Assembly: GCA_049999765.1 (NCBI GenBank)
Contig: JBNGIQ010008426.1
Location: 1 to 64,000, forward strand
Length of the DNA stretch: 64,000 nt
Source of the DNA: Phaeoceros laevis
Taxonomy: Eukaryota; Anthocerotophyta; Anthocerotopsida; Notothyladales
Direction of reading: 5' to 3'
Positions 1 through 13,236 of the stretch are shown piece after piece. Position 1 is the stretch's first letter. Every line of letters starts with the position of its first letter. The position numbers were made by a program, and so were the translations under genes. The notes beneath the pieces are model-generated. The model had not been told where the DNA came from and searched no databases. It was given only the letters and a program-made list of their open reading frames with translations.

Positions 1-1173
1 TCCGTACCGCACCTGCTGAGTCCTCACATCCCTGTGACTTGATTCACGGTGGTGAGACTCCGAGGCTGGGAGTTCAGCAAACGGAAAATGTCCAACGGAG
101 GATAGCAATGCTTGCGCCATATCGTTCCCCCCGTCCTATACCCGGCTGAACAACAGCAACACCACCACCAACAAGCAAGTCAGCAATGTCTAAGAATCTT
201 CTCAAACACTGTGCAAATCCGCAATTTGCTTGCCTCTCCACAGTCGCACATAGTACTAGTCCGCGGTGTCCCTTCATCTAAATGTTGAAAATTCTTTAGT
301 CGCAAGCGCGGGATCAGCAGGCTTTCGAACAAATGCAACAGAGAGAGGGAATTGTGCACTCACAGACAAAAGCACAGCGCACAAGGTGCTCTTGGAACAA
401 GGTGATGACGCCCAAGGTGCCGCAAATGCTCAATCCGGGGATTCCCTTCCCTTCCCCGAACACTTCCACAAGGAGGAGCGAGCAAGGTCGATCTGAAGCC
501 CGATTCATAAACAGCTTCACCTGCCGGAACTTGTGACACTGATGATACAATTCGCAGCGGAGGAATGAAATAGCAAGAGCGAGGGCATTCATAATTCACT
601 ACCAGCCGAAGCAGGCATCGCAATAATTGATATTGAGATTCCGCCACGATAGAAATGCAAGGTGCACCGACGGGGCTCATAGGAAATGATAGACGAACGA
701 TAAACGAGGGAGCAGCCCACGCTGTTTATCTTCCTCCTCCTCTGGCGAGCTCGAAAATCTCACGAAGTTTCCCCCCAAACCCGACAGAGGACCGCTGTTT
801 GTCAATGTGTATGGCGCACCTGGGTGTTTCGCCATACTGGCTCCCACGTGCCCTTCTTCGCCCTCTTTGGTCACTCGTGAGTCTCTGACGACGTCCTCCA
901 CTTGCGACGAAAATTGCCGCGAAGTAACAATGGGATTCGTCCAGGCAGCAGTTGGTGGACACTGAATGTGCAAGTAAAAATCGTTTGGTTTGGCATTATA
1001 TCCAACTTCCAAGTGAGCATCTCCATCTCTCCACATGTGTCACGTGTGGACCAATTGGGCAATTGTAGTAAGGAATCAAGGGTGCTTCTTATTGTACGGT
1101 CAACGTACGAAAATATACAGTGAAGGATCGGGTAGACAGCTGTTGGTAGTTCTTTACCGATAGAGATTTGTAT
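1..1173. other. No gene recognised; 3' flank of PAA1
   Basis: Short overlapping open frames occur on both strands, but none has a recognisable domain or a codon pattern like the neighbouring genes. The part next to 1173 is expected to hold the 3' untranslated region of the copper ATPase. I see nothing else I can support here. Confidence 0.5.
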
Positions 1174-4100
1174 TCAATGTGCGAACTTGCCCCCTCCTTG
1201 CGGAGTTAACAGGCCCTTTTCCATGTCGTCGTCGTCGGAGGGCTCTTTCGCTTGCTCCGGGGGATGTTTGATTGCCACTGATGCACGTGTCTTTGGCAAG
1301 CTGTTGGCGGACCTAAGGAGAGCACCCGATGAACGATCATACTCCCATTGCAAGAGCAGAGAGTTACCCATGACGCCCAAGGAGCTGGCACCCATCAAAG
1401 CCCCAGCAATTGATGGAGTAAGCATGGTGTTCGTCAGAGGGAGCAGGACTCCAGCTGCTAGTGGTAACCCCACCTGGGTTACAAAATTGCAGACAAAATC
1501 ACAATTAGAAGGAGGCTCTGCTGCTCTGAGTGGGAGGTGACATTAACCCAAGAGAGAAGCTAGGGGACAATGGCACTTGCGGTGTTGTACATGAAAGCCC
1601 ACCTTGAGGTTCTGCTTAATCTTCCTCAGTGTGACTCTGCTGAGCCCGATGGCATCCACAACCTGCAGTAGCATTTTTGACTTGTCAGCCTTGGGCAGTG
1701 AGTTCATCGGAAGAGAGAGATAGAGGAGTTGTGACAGACTTGAGTGAGCCGATCACCCATGAGGACTACGGATGCAACTTCACTGGCAGCCCCCACGCCA
1801 CCACCCATTGCAATTCCCACGTCCGCCTGAGCCAGTGCCGCAGCATCGTTCACTCCATCTCCGACCATTGCCACTTTGTGATTTGATAGTTGAAGTTTCT
1901 TCACAAACTCAGCTTTTCCTGTAGGCTTGACTCCAGCATATACCTGTGCAGGTTTGATTTAGTAATCACGTGCTGAACGGTTTACACTACACGAGTGCTA
2001 GCTTTGGGAGCACTGACCATGTCCAGATCTATGCCGATGTGGGAGGCAACAGCCTCTGCTGCGCTCTGCTTGTCGCCTGATAACATTGATGTCTTTATTC
2101 CCATCATTTTCAATGCACTCACGGTCGAGGCAGCATCGTTTCGGATATCATCCCTCATACCAATAGCGCCTGCAATGTGATCGTCCACGCCAACATAAAT
2201 AACAGTTTGCCCTTCCTCTGCAAGTTCTGGAGCAGCTCCTTGAGCACCATGTCTGCCAACGACATAAGAATGTGAAAATCGTTCACTGGTCCTGTTATTG
2301 CAATAACGCAGAGAGCCTTTCTTGTAGCAAGAGAAACACACCTCCTGACCCAATCCAGAGTTCCCACAGTGACTCTCTTCCCTTCCACTACAGCTGTTGC
2401 TCCTGATCCAGGCTCCTGCTCGAAGGACTCCTCTTTGACCTATACGCAGCGGCTGGCAATATCAGGCAAACAGGGAGCCTAAACGTGTTCCATTCGCAGA
2501 CTTTTTGTCTACTCCATTGGCAAATGCTGTTGAAATGCTAGAACAAAATAGACTTTTCAGCACACAAATTCAGAACGTTTGAATAAATCGTGCTTACATG
2601 TACAGGACGACAGCCCGCCTCTGAAGCTGCCTGAACAAGGGCTGTTGCAATTGGATGTGATGTTGTTCTCTCCACACCAGCAGCCAGGGCCAGCAACTCC
2701 CTTTCTGGGTACGTCCAAATGGGACGTGGCGATCTGTACTAATAAAGTTGACTCAGCTTGTGTACCTTCTTTGACAAAGACTTTCAAAGAAATCAAATGA
2801 GACCACAGGTGTTTGAACCGCTTGCCTCTTGGTACCATCCACACTGCCATTTTCTGCCTCCCATGCTCCATCTAAACTGGAAACTACGTTCGTCACAACA
2901 GGTTTGCCCACTGTCAACGTTCCTGTTTTGTCAAAAATAACTGTATCAATCGCTGACACGTTTTCCAAAATGTCTCCACCACGTACAAGGAGACCTCTCC
3001 GTGCTCCCAAAGATGTGCCCACCTACGATCACGGGACAGTTGGAGAATCAGTGGAACTTCATAGCAGCAGTTGCAGAAAACAACCAGATATCAGTGTGGT
3101 GAGCAATACAGTCAGCAACGTTTCTTACCAGAACAGCAGTGGGTGTGGCAAGCCCAAGAGCACAGGGGCAAGCGATAACCTGTCAACAACAGTTGCGAGC
3201 TTTGTCAGACAATGAAACTGCAAGACATGATGAATCTGCTTGACTCCTGATGCCATCCTTACCAGTACATTACAAGCAAGTTGAAGACCCAACAACAGCG
3301 CTTGGCTTTGTGGTACTACAGCTGGAAACACTGTCGGCCCTAGCAATGACCAGAACCCAAACGTGGCAGCGGATAAAGCCATCACTCCGTAGCAAAACCG
3401 CCCTGCAACCTACAAAGTTGGAAACATTTTGTGGTCCAGAACAGCCCAGACAATTTGCTACTACAATGTCCAAATGACGAGGAAGTTGCAAATAGTCCAC
3501 ATACCTGATCAGCAAGGCGTTGAACTGGGGCTTCTCTGGTTTGTGCATCTTCAACCATCCGGGCAATATCTGCCAAAACTGACTCTCCTCCTGGTCTTAC
3601 AGCCTCCACCGTTAACGTGCCATTAAAGTTTACAGTCCCTGCACTGACTTCATCCTGCCGCAGTACTTCCACATCAGTCCAAACTCTCATAATCGGTTGA
3701 ACAGGAATGCTGATAGTAGAGACAGAAGAACGCACCCCAGCTTGTTTCAACACAGGTAAGGGCTCGCCACTGAGACTGGATTCATCCACTGTGCTCCTAC
3801 CTCCCCGCACTAATCCATCAACGGGTATGCGATCCTAAAGCACCAGAGCACATGAGATAAGAGAGATTTCCAGCATCTGAAGGGTGATCTAGGAAAAGAG
3901 AATGAAAGAAAATGCACTTCGTATTACCCCGGGCAAAACGACAACTGAATCACCAACTGCAAGCGCCTCTGAAGGGATCTCTTCGACAGATGGATGACCA
4001 TCAGGTTTCAATCCCATCACAAGGCGGGCCTTTGCAGGCAAGAAGTTTAGTAAAGCTGTCATGTCACTGGTCACCTGCAGCTTTGCCCGTTCTTCGACAG

Positions 4101-6703
4101 CTCTACCCAGTAGCACAAAGGCAAGGAGCATTACAGGTTCCTCAAAGAAAGCTTGCCAGCCCTACAAGTTTAACACACAGAGGTTTAGCACACCACTTTA
4201 ACAGAAGCTTTACCACAAGAACAGAGCTTTGCAACCTAGTCATGTCTCTGGAAACAAGGGCTGCCATGAGTGAAAAGAACATCACCCACCAGTTTTGGCA
4301 GCAATAGGGCTGCAGAGCTGACAGCGAAGGAAGACACTGCTCCTAAGCCCACCAACGTATTCATGTTTGGTGAATTTCTCCAAAAGCTTTTCCATCCATC
4401 CACTAGCAACTTTCGACCAGGTCCAGCTAGTGCTGCGAAGGACATCGCAGCGTGAAAGCCAGTAGAGTGGAATACATGAAGCCATGCTGGAGCTGAATGG
4501 GCGAAAAGATGTGCAGTGTGCCCCACAAGACAGGCTGCCGCTAGAGTCCAGGCAATGGCCAATCTTCTGCCTGCGCAGAAAACCAAGAGTTGGTGCCCTT
4601 CAGGACAACATTGCACTGCAGTGAAGCTATAGGCTTGCAAGGATCATATGAGTGCGGAAATTATTTGAAATACCACTATCTTTTAAGCGAGCAATCCGTT
4701 CTTCACGCTTTCTTAATGCTGATGGAGCCACCTTCTCTCCAGCTGCTCCACGACCTGTGTGATGCACATGCAGTCTGCAGCAAGTTAGTAGAGTATGACT
4801 ATGGCACTACAATATCATGTCCACCTAGGATTTGGTAAAGAACTGTCTCTAACGCTTCACCCTACATGGTGCATGGACTAGTCAAAGCACTCACAGCAGC
4901 TAGGAAACGGACGCCTGTCCAACAATACGATCAGAGTAGACAATAATCCGGGAATAGTCAGTAGGTACAATCATGTCCATTCAATACCTTTCCGAAAATC
5001 AAACGACAATGACCCTGATCATGTGCAGGCAGCAGTGATATGAAATTGATCCCTGCAAGACGATTAACGACCTAGCATAACCATGGGAAGCCTCATTCTT
5101 GACATCCACAACACGGGTCCTACAACAGGACTAGGGATGCGAAGTATGCCCGAGACCTAGAATAACATCATGATTCCATTAAGATCCTGTTTTGAAGCAG
5201 TAACATGCAGAGGGGATAAAGCTTCCAAGAAGAAGTTGCTACACTGGCAATGCTTGCGCACCAGTGGCTCTATTGAAAACCAGAGTACGGTACATGGAGC
5301 TGGCATTTGCCAGAGCTAGTGGTGGTGGCCCATTGCAGCCTAGGTCTGGCAAAAAAAGGGCTTGCCTTAACTACAAATCGGAGTCAAAAGCTGGCCTACA
5401 AGAGCTTGACACAAGAAGCTACCCCTAGCTACACGAATGTGAGTTTTCAAGAATCTTTTCATCAAAAGGAAAAGATATCCAGCTCACAGGACGGAGAAAT
5501 GCTTGGATAAGGCAGGATCTGCAGCTGCCGTCCTCTTCACAACACTCCTTCTGCGATGCACCCAAGCAGACAGCATTTCAGTACTACGTACAGGTTCTAA
5601 AAGTGGAGGTGAGTCTCCGATGTGCTTTTGTTCTTTACCCTTCAGGCTACAAGATGATCAGTGCATAGAAAACACCTATAACTGCCCTTCTAACTAAATC
5701 TCCGACACACTGGCATTCTTAACACTCCGCACGTTGTGAGTATATACTTGACACTTCAGTAACGTGCCGGCCACGGCATACATATCAGCACACCTTCAAA
5801 TGCTCAGCACACCTTCAAACGCTTGCAGGTGAGAGCTCTCACCTCTGACAGACGACTTGAAGCCACAGCTCGTCAAATGCTTTGCAAGAAACTCTGCCAG
5901 CTCCCGTTTCGCATTTTCCAGAGCACTTGGAACACCGGGCTCAGGATTGACACGCACGAGGGCAGTCTCCGTAGCCAGGTTCACAACGGCAGAGGACACC
6001 AGCGGCTGCTCAGCAGCAGGAACACCCATGATTAAACTAAAATCAGGCGCCAGCTTTGCATTCAGCTATCGTGCCGGAAAATGCCACCACAAAGGCCTCA
6101 CCTGCGCTTCAAGAATCTTTTTCACGGATGCCGCACACCCGCCACAAGACATGCCCTGCAAACAACCGAAATTTCCAGGTCAAGCCAATCTACGACATTA
6201 AATGCCTCGCTCCACGAGCGAAAACGACTTCATCCACGCACCCCGACATCTAAGATGATAACATCCTCAGCATTGGTTGCAGGAGCAGCATCATCAGAAT
6301 CGGCACCGATTGCCTGGCCCTCGGCAGCGGCTGCTCGGAATCCGTCCCCTCCACCTCCACCCCCACCCCCAGCTGCTCCCTGGCCAGGCCCGCCACCGCC
6401 AGAGCCGGAGGCCAAGACAGAGCTGGAGATAGAAGCCATGGGAAGGCGGCGGCAATGGCAGGCCAGCAGTCCTGCTCGGGCGTGCCAATTAGGCTGGGAT
6501 CCCATCCTAGGAAGAGACATGCACAGCCTCGGCCTGATGCCCAGACAATGCGCCATCCTGAGCCGCGCAGCCGAGACCTGCAGGGGCCACATCATTCCTG
6601 GAGGTGCGCACAGTCCCGCAACGCTAGATGCAGCTGCCAGAGCGCCCCCGGACCCCATAGCCGCGACCTTCGCGAGCTCCAGTAGCCTTGGTGCAACAAT
6701 CAC
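1174..6703 (-). CDS. PAA1: Chloroplast copper-transporting P1B-type ATPase (PAA1/HMA6 type)
   Basis: Predicted copper pump of the chloroplast envelope that supplies Cu to plastocyanin and Cu/Zn-SOD (family knowledge). Seventeen exons fit GT-AG splicing and phase: 6242-6703, 6102-6155, 5843-6005, 4674-4742, 4290-4570, 3928-4161, 3736-3834, 3505-3654, 3263-3409, 3129-3179, 2766-3022, 2598-2700, 2342-2439, 2018-2252, 1740-1943, 1581-1662, 1174-1473. About 995 residues. In order: Gly/Ala-rich transit-like N-terminus, heavy-metal motif GMSCGGC (exon 2), SGEP actuator motif, the CPC metal site (17-codon exon 10), DKTGTLT phosphorylation site (exon 11), SHP (exon 12), GDGVND (exon 15). Wording such as [18 protein letters not shown] and [10 protein letters not shown] favours PAA1 over PAA2. 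Two oddities: exon 16 carries one extra base just before the conserved WAFMYN, breaking the frame, and the following intron fits a GC-AG type (gcaagt donor at 1580). The ATG at 6703 is the first Met of the open frame. Confidence 0.92.
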
Positions 6704-7389
6704 AGCAGCGTGTCACAGGACAACGCTGCACACGCGGGCAGCAGCCCAGAAAGAGTCCAATCATCAAACCATTATTTAGTATATACACTGTCTGTGGATA
6801 CAGAATACATATGTCGGTCTGTATTTGACTTCGTCACGTGCCAGGCTCATGTGATATGTGCTGGTAGTGAACCCCAAGCCAATTATTGGGGCAGCTCCAC
6901 CCAGCCCAGAGAGCTTACCGTATTGGAGAAGCTCGCTGCAACCAGCAATTCCTCTAATTTTTCCAGTAGTGCTACAGTACCAAACACACTGAGACTCCAG
7001 CCCTTCAAACGATACTAGTCCACCATTCGAAAGTTAGCAGTCGATTCATGGCACCTGGAATGATGCCCTCCGATGCCCTCTGATGTGGCAGCCCGCTAAA
7101 CTCGAGAAGCAAGCTGAAACGCTGAAACTCGAGATTACATACGACTTCACCTTCATTGACAAACAGGCACTTGCAACCAGTTAACCTTTTAGGCGCCTTG
7201 TACGTACCACGAGGATAACATCGTGAAGCAGTCGGAAACAACCATAGAGAGTATACAGAGGAAGCTATGCTAGCGGTTTCTGCGGTACAGATGCAAGACT
7301 TCACACACTACTGAGTCCTCACGCTTCGTGCTGCGTGATGATATAACTTAAACTGTGTGGAACCAATATCCTTAAACTTACAATCAGCA
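6704..7389. other. Spacer between two minus-strand genes
   Basis: This holds the promoter side of PAA1 and the 3' flank of the next gene. Two GTAC cores overlap near 7200, which is the core of plant copper-response elements, but the tetramer is far too common to call a site. A 99-codon minus frame (7005-7304) has no recognisable content. Confidence 0.4.
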
Positions 7390-10300
7390 TCAGACAGCTG
7401 CTGGAGAACTTGAGTGGCTTCCCAGCTCGAAGGCACCCCAAATCTCAGCAATCTCTTCCGGGGTTAAAGCAATAGCGTTGGCGTGGCCGAGCTTTCTGGG
7501 GGTGGAAGAATGCGACATAGGACTAGATCTAGCAGACATAGAAAGAGGAGTGGATGGCAACGAAAACTGGCTCAGATCAAAAATAAGACCTTCTGAACCC
7601 CTTGAATCTACAGAAGATCGACGGGGGCAGGAGTCCCCCGGAGTCGATGGTAGAGAGTACTGGCTCAAATCAAAGATTGGACCTTGAGGGGAACTAGGAG
7701 CAGATGAAGACAGTCTTTGGGGTCTGTCACTGAAACTGGAAAGGAGATCTGCAACCTGACTTTCGGTGATTTTCTTTTCTGGCCTTGGAGGTCGGGGAAT
7801 GAAGGGCATAGCAGTCCTCTTGCTAACAGGGGGCAACTTCACTAGAAAGCTGTCCGAGGATGGCTGCACAGGGATTTTGTTAGGAGACGGCATAACAATA
7901 GTAGCATTCTCCCCAGGAACAGAGGTGCTAGCAGGCTCCGGAGGAACTTCAACTGCTGGACTTCCCTCAGTGTCCACAGGAAGAGAAATTGTTACGTCAA
8001 TTGGAACCTGCAAGCAGAAGATGAGTCAAATGTCGGAGAGAAGAACTCTAGAATAGAATCGGCCAGAATGCAAGCCTTGAAATTTAGTTTGCTTCGAAAT
8101 GAAAAGGAAACAGATATCAAAATGAATGGATTGTCCTGACAGTGGCAGAAGCACGAGAGATGGGAAACTAGATATGAACAATGGGAAGAAGGCTTACTTT
8201 CTCGTCAAACCCGAGGCTGCTTTTCGCGCTGCCCAAGGACTGTTCGGGCTCCTGAGGGACATCATTACTGTTGGCTTGTTGGCTAATTGGTAACTGGTCG
8301 GCTTCATCATTCTCCAGCTCGGTTGACATGTATTTTTTGAAAGGAGAACCGAAAGCCCCAGAGCTGTATCTTGAAGAGTTGGCTCCACTTGCTGGAACAG
8401 TTGGCGATGGGATGGCCAATTCCAGACCAGCTTTGTTCACCTCGCATTGCTGTAGAGGGGAACCAAAGGCCGCAGAGCTGAATCCCAACGAAGGGATACT
8501 GTGGGAAACAGTTTGGAATATAACACTGTCGTCATGTCTTTCCTTGTTTACCTCAGATGCATCATCCACCACGAGTCCTGTTACAGTTCCCCAAGCTTCA
8601 GGCTTGTCCACTTCTAGGACATCGCAGTTCACACTCCAGATTCCAGCCCGCTCATCCAAGTCATTCACCACCTCGATAGTCAGCTCTAGCCCCTCAATTT
8701 GGCTTGAGGAAACATTACGAGAAGAATCACTTCCTGATACTTGGACATCAACCATTTTGATCTCCTCCAAGCATGCGGGTTGTGTTTCGACTAGCTCAGG
8801 CTCTGCAGCTTTTGGGTCAGAGGATGCTACAATAGTTGCAGCCAGGCTGCCGCACTCACCAACCTGCTCAATGCACTTGGCTGTGACATCCGTGCTACCA
8901 AGCTGGAATGATGATACGGCTCCAGTAACAGCATGCACTGGGCCTTCAACTGAGGACTCTGGAGTCTTCTCCTCGTTCGGAGCAGTAGGACCAATCAGCT
9001 CCATATCTTCTTGACAGCCATGGTCAGTCACTTGTTGACTAATGCATGTACCTTCACAGATCTGAGCATTCACGTTCTCGTCAATAAGCACCTCCGGACA
9101 GAGCTGCTCATTCACGTCCTCGTAAGTTGGCACATCTTGGCAGACTTGTTCCATCATGTTCTTGCCAGTCAGTTCGTGACAAACCTGCTCCCCCCCTGAA
9201 GGAGAACTTGGCTCCTGGTTGGTAGTTTGATCTTCAGGGACAGGCTCTTCTGTTCTGGACGGTGCTTCTTCATCGCAACATTCCTCTTGAGTCAAACGGT
9301 TTGGAGCGGCCTCCAACTCCTGTTTCCCAACATCTGGATCCCTTGAGCTCACATCCAGATTCGCAGATTCCTCGGATGGCCCAGCACCTCCTGCAACGAC
9401 ACCAGAGTCACCAGCACCTTGTACTGGAAGTTTGGAGGTATCACATGGTACCGTGATGTTAACCTTGCCTTCGTTCCTGTCATTCGGAGATTGATGCACA
9501 TCTAACATGCTCCGAATGACTGATGTGAGAGCAGGATCGGCATTTCCACTACGATCTCTACCAAGGAGATCACATGAGTCAGTCTTTTGAACCCTGCTGC
9601 AAGATGCCTCCGCATCCTGAAGGTGCGAAAACTCCTGAATATTTTCCAGAGCGACCTCAGAGCCATCCCCTTGTGAATTATGAGACTGGCCATCCAAACT
9701 AGGAAACTCAAGAGAGCCTAAATTTTTCGACGGTAACTCTTTACCCTTTTCTTGATCAGAAATAAGCGACGACATCAACCATCCCTCGTCACAAGCTGCT
9801 GCTGTAGATAGAGGGATGGGAGCACTTGAGTCCTGAGCCCCAGTCGAAGCAATTGTAGCAGATGTTGACAGAGTTGCCGACACAGATACATTGCCCCCAA
9901 ACGGTAGGGCGTCTTCGGGACTTGCAGGTGCAGATAAGTGCTTCTTTGAGCTTGAATCCACATTGACATCTGAAGATGTATTAGCATGTTGGGCTGCTGT
10001 TGCCAACGGAGCTTGTGCCTCTGTATCATCCCCGCTAGTGATGACAGCAATATCGTCTGGCTGAGTGCCCCAGTCCTTCGAGCGTTTTGCCGACCTTGAT
10101 CGCTTGAAATCTGATGGGATAGACTTTGCAACTTGCTCCTCGTAAGGAACAGGGTCTGCGAGTAGAGACGAAGATTACATGAGGTTGAGGCAAGCGGCCA
10201 GACTCTTTGCAAGGAAGTGTCCTAGTATTGGAATGGGACCTCTGAAACTCCAGTGCAAAATACCCATGCAGGAAAGTGTACCTTGTGAAGCATCAAGACC

Positions 10301-11247
10301 CTCTAGTACAGATGATTTTGGCAGCTGTCTCTTGGAAGCCTGTTCTCGCTTGAGAGGAGCATTCATACTAATGTCCTTGAGGGCATATCGACCACTTTTA
10401 GTTGGTTTCCCCTGATCATCAGAGTGGCATATTAGTTGCTACTTCTCAAAAAATCCTCACAGACTGGGAAACGAGCAAGCACATCCGAGTCAAAACGTTT
10501 GTTTACCTCAGATTTAGTTGGAGTTCTCTTAACAACAACAGAAGCTTTCACAGATGCGGACTCCTTAACAGACTTAACTGGAGATGAAGAAGGCGACTTC
10601 AGGTCCTCAGCAGGAGCATCAGCAGACTGCGCCAGGGCTTTTGGTTCTACCACGGTTGCTGTGGGGCAATCGAAATCACTGAAATGACCAGCGAACTCCG
10701 TGCTTGACATTGAGGGCCTCTTAGAATGGAACCTTTGCTCCCCTCTCAAGACACACCCTGTAGGAGAACTTTTCAAAACCAGATCAGGAGGCAAGAGAGT
10801 ACGCTTCTCTGAGCCTCCTGCACTTTCACTGCCACGAACCAAAGCCGGGGCCAACTTAGCATCATCTCTTACGGTGTTTAGTTCTATCGAAACATCAGGC
10901 ACGGCAGCCTTCCGCTCAAGCTCCACAGAATGCATGACATCCAAACAGCCGTTTTCCCTGGATCGTACACCGCCTTGTTGCACAGCTCTGCCCAAGTCAT
11001 TTCCGCTACCAAGGCCCTTGCCTGGAATGGTGCCAACAATCGGTTGCTCCTCTTTCACATCCGGATTCTTGAACTGCTTCTCGGGAACCGCTCGCCCAAT
11101 AGAGGCAGCTTCCTGCTTCCTCCCAGCTCTGTCAGCAGGGAAATGCTCCTGTCGCAGTTCGCGAACTGTGATGTGAGCGCAGGTACCGTTGGGCTTGGCA
11201 GGAGCAGTGGCACCGCCATTCTTGTCCTTGCTCATGCACTTCCCCAT
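7390..11247 (-). CDS. Large Ser/Pro-rich low-complexity protein, unknown function
   Basis: Four exons fit: 10465-11247 (or ending 10483; both donors are phase 0), 10282-10411, 8198-10155, 7390-8007, about 1160 residues. I do not recognise the family. The start MGKCMSK has Gly2 and Cys4, compatible with N-myristoylation plus palmitoylation and hence membrane anchoring (inference). Exon 2 is basic. Exon 3 is acidic and Ser-rich and contains a run of about 14-residue units each carrying a Cys (EQVC / EQVC / EQLC / AQIC / DHGC, roughly 9180-9010). Two AFGSP motifs lie near its end. The last exon repeats IFDLSQ(Y/F)SLPSTP twice, 37 residues apart, and ends with a compact LTPEEIAEIWGAFELG segment. 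Many SP/TP pairs suggest proline-directed phosphorylation. Open frames and phases are consistent over 3.5 kb of coding sequence, so the gene is probably real. Confidence 0.75.
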
Positions 11248-13136
11248 TCCTGCTGTCCTCGGCGTGCTAAGAGCTCAGTGCACGCTGCAGAGTTCACCAG
11301 TCCTCATCACCACCAGGTGACAACCTCATATGCATCAGAAGCAGTTGCTGTGATACAGCAGCACATTCTACCGCTCGAGAGAGGAGGCAGTGGCGTTCAA
11401 AGTTCAAACCGAGAAGCACGGAGGGAAGTGCTCGCAGTCTGCGCGGGAAAGTAGCCCGCCTTTTCCGCCAGGCTAAGCGCTGCGCATGTTACAGTCGTAC
11501 TCCAATGGGCCCGAGAAGATATTCTACTCTGGGTGTGCTGCAAACGGAACCCCCGCGCTCGCTTGAGATGAAGTTACCTCGAGTGACACGGTGACACCGG
11601 TGCCGGCCCTCGGTATCGCATGCGCCATTCGTGTGGCACAGCGCATCTCTCATGACGTAGGTACCCACCCAGTCTTACGTATAAGTACTACTGTATACGA
11701 GAACCTCCGTGTCAGTTGTGAAGATAGTGCAGGTACTGTAGTCTAGTCTACTGTGTGGAACTTGAGGAGCTTGTCATCGCGGGCTAGGAGTGGGCCGAAG
11801 GGCCAAAGATGCCATCCGGATCGGATCCATAGACAGCTTCGGAGTTTTGGGCTTCCGAAGGCGCGACTTTGACCCCTCAAAAACAAGGTTTTTTTTACCT
11901 TTTACATTGGGTAATCCTATTGGTGACCCTTGTAGATTAGGGTAATCTGGTCGAGGGTAAACCGTTTAACCAGTTTGAACTTTTTTAAACGGTTTGACCC
12001 AAAAATTTTAAACGGTTTGACCCTTAAATCCTTCAAAAGATGATCAATTAAAAGATCAAACCGTTTTGAAAAGTTCAAATCTGTTAAATGGTTATAAGTT
12101 ACAAAACTAACAACAAATTAGTTTGGAAAAGTAGTCAATTGGTAGAAAATTGGGCTTAGGAAGGGGAGCCTTGTTTGATCCTCCTAAAGCCCTATAATTA
12201 GCCTTAGCCTTGGTTAATTCGTATATTCATAGATATATTATTCATATCTATTTAGCAATTAATGAGCCTTGGCCTAGGTTTATTCGTATATATCTAATGA
12301 GCCTTGGCCTGGAAGGGTTTCTGAGGTTGATTGGGATGTTGTTTATTTTGGAAGGATTTCAAAGATACGAGATACAATGTGCATGAGAAAGTAGGCATTA
12401 GGGTTGACTTTTTTGCCCTTTCTATGGTCCATCCATGGCTCATGTTGATTGGGCTACTATTATGAACTTTGGTAGGATTTCAAAGATAACAAATAGAACG
12501 TGCATGAGGAAGTAAGCACTAGGGTTGATTTTATTGCCCTTTTTAAGTGTTTGAAGGTTTTAAAATTTTTTAACCATTTGGCCCGTTTATGACCTCCTCA
12601 AATCCATCAAACCGGTCAAACCTTTCAGGGCTCTGACCATTTTACCAGAAAGTAATCCGGTCACGATACACTGGTTAAAACCATTTATGACCTTTTTCCC
12701 GAGAGGTAATCAGGTCAACATGTGTTATTTGGAAAAAAAAATTTCCAAAAAATTACATGCCCTGATAGCCCTACGAAAAAGACATCCGAATCTTCCTTTA
12801 ACTTTAACTTCTTATGTGACTAGTAAACAAAACGAGTAACCTGTTAAACCCTTTTAACAAACTGGTCAAATTCCCCGTGCTTGGTAACATTGTGCCAAGT
12901 AACATTTGGCACAATATGCAAGGAACCAATTGCTGCACAATGACCATCTGCCCACTAGAGTAGTGGCCCTGCGTATGAGATAGTTAATCCTTCACGAAAG
13001 GGTCCGGGCCATCTGAGAGGGCTTTCCATAATTAACTTTTAACACTAATGTAAGGGTCCGGCCGTGTTAGTCACAATGATGCCCGAGTCTTTAAATTTCC
13101 CATTTCTCTAGAAAGTCCTATAATACTCCTCTCAAC
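11248..13136. other. Gene 5' flank grading into AT-rich repeat DNA
   Basis: Up to about 11850 the sequence is mixed and can hold the promoter of the minus-strand gene. From 11880 it is AT-rich with recurring words such as aacggtttgaccc and ggtaatc..ggtca, and repeated gccttggcct boxes around 12195-12310. No coding frame is convincing. It looks like degraded repeat sequence. Confidence 0.5.
12326..12550. repeat. Tandem duplication, unit about 117 bp
   Basis: Two diverged copies start at about 12326 and 12443. Both contain ttgattggg, ggatttcaaagata, gtgcatgag and agggttga followed by ttgcccttt in the same order and spacing. Confidence 0.7.
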
Positions 13137-13236
13137 NNNNNNNNNNNNNNNNNNNNNNNNNNNNNNNNNNNNNNNNNNNNNNNNNNNNNNNNNNNNNNNN
13201 NNNNNNNNNNNNNNNNNNNNNNNNNNNNNNNNNNNN
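13137..13236. other. Assembly gap of exactly 100 N
   Basis: A run of exactly 100 N, the usual placeholder for a gap of unknown size. It abuts a short-period tandem repeat, which probably caused the break. Frames crossing it are meaningless. Confidence 0.99.

Noticed and set aside
7195-7210. Copper-response element (GTAC) upstream of PAA1
   Set aside because: A tetranucleotide core is expected by chance many times in this window; no extended motif seen.
11094-11454. 174-codon plus ORF overlapping the start of the unknown minus-strand gene
   Set aside because: Shadow of the minus-strand exon; it has no independent evidence.
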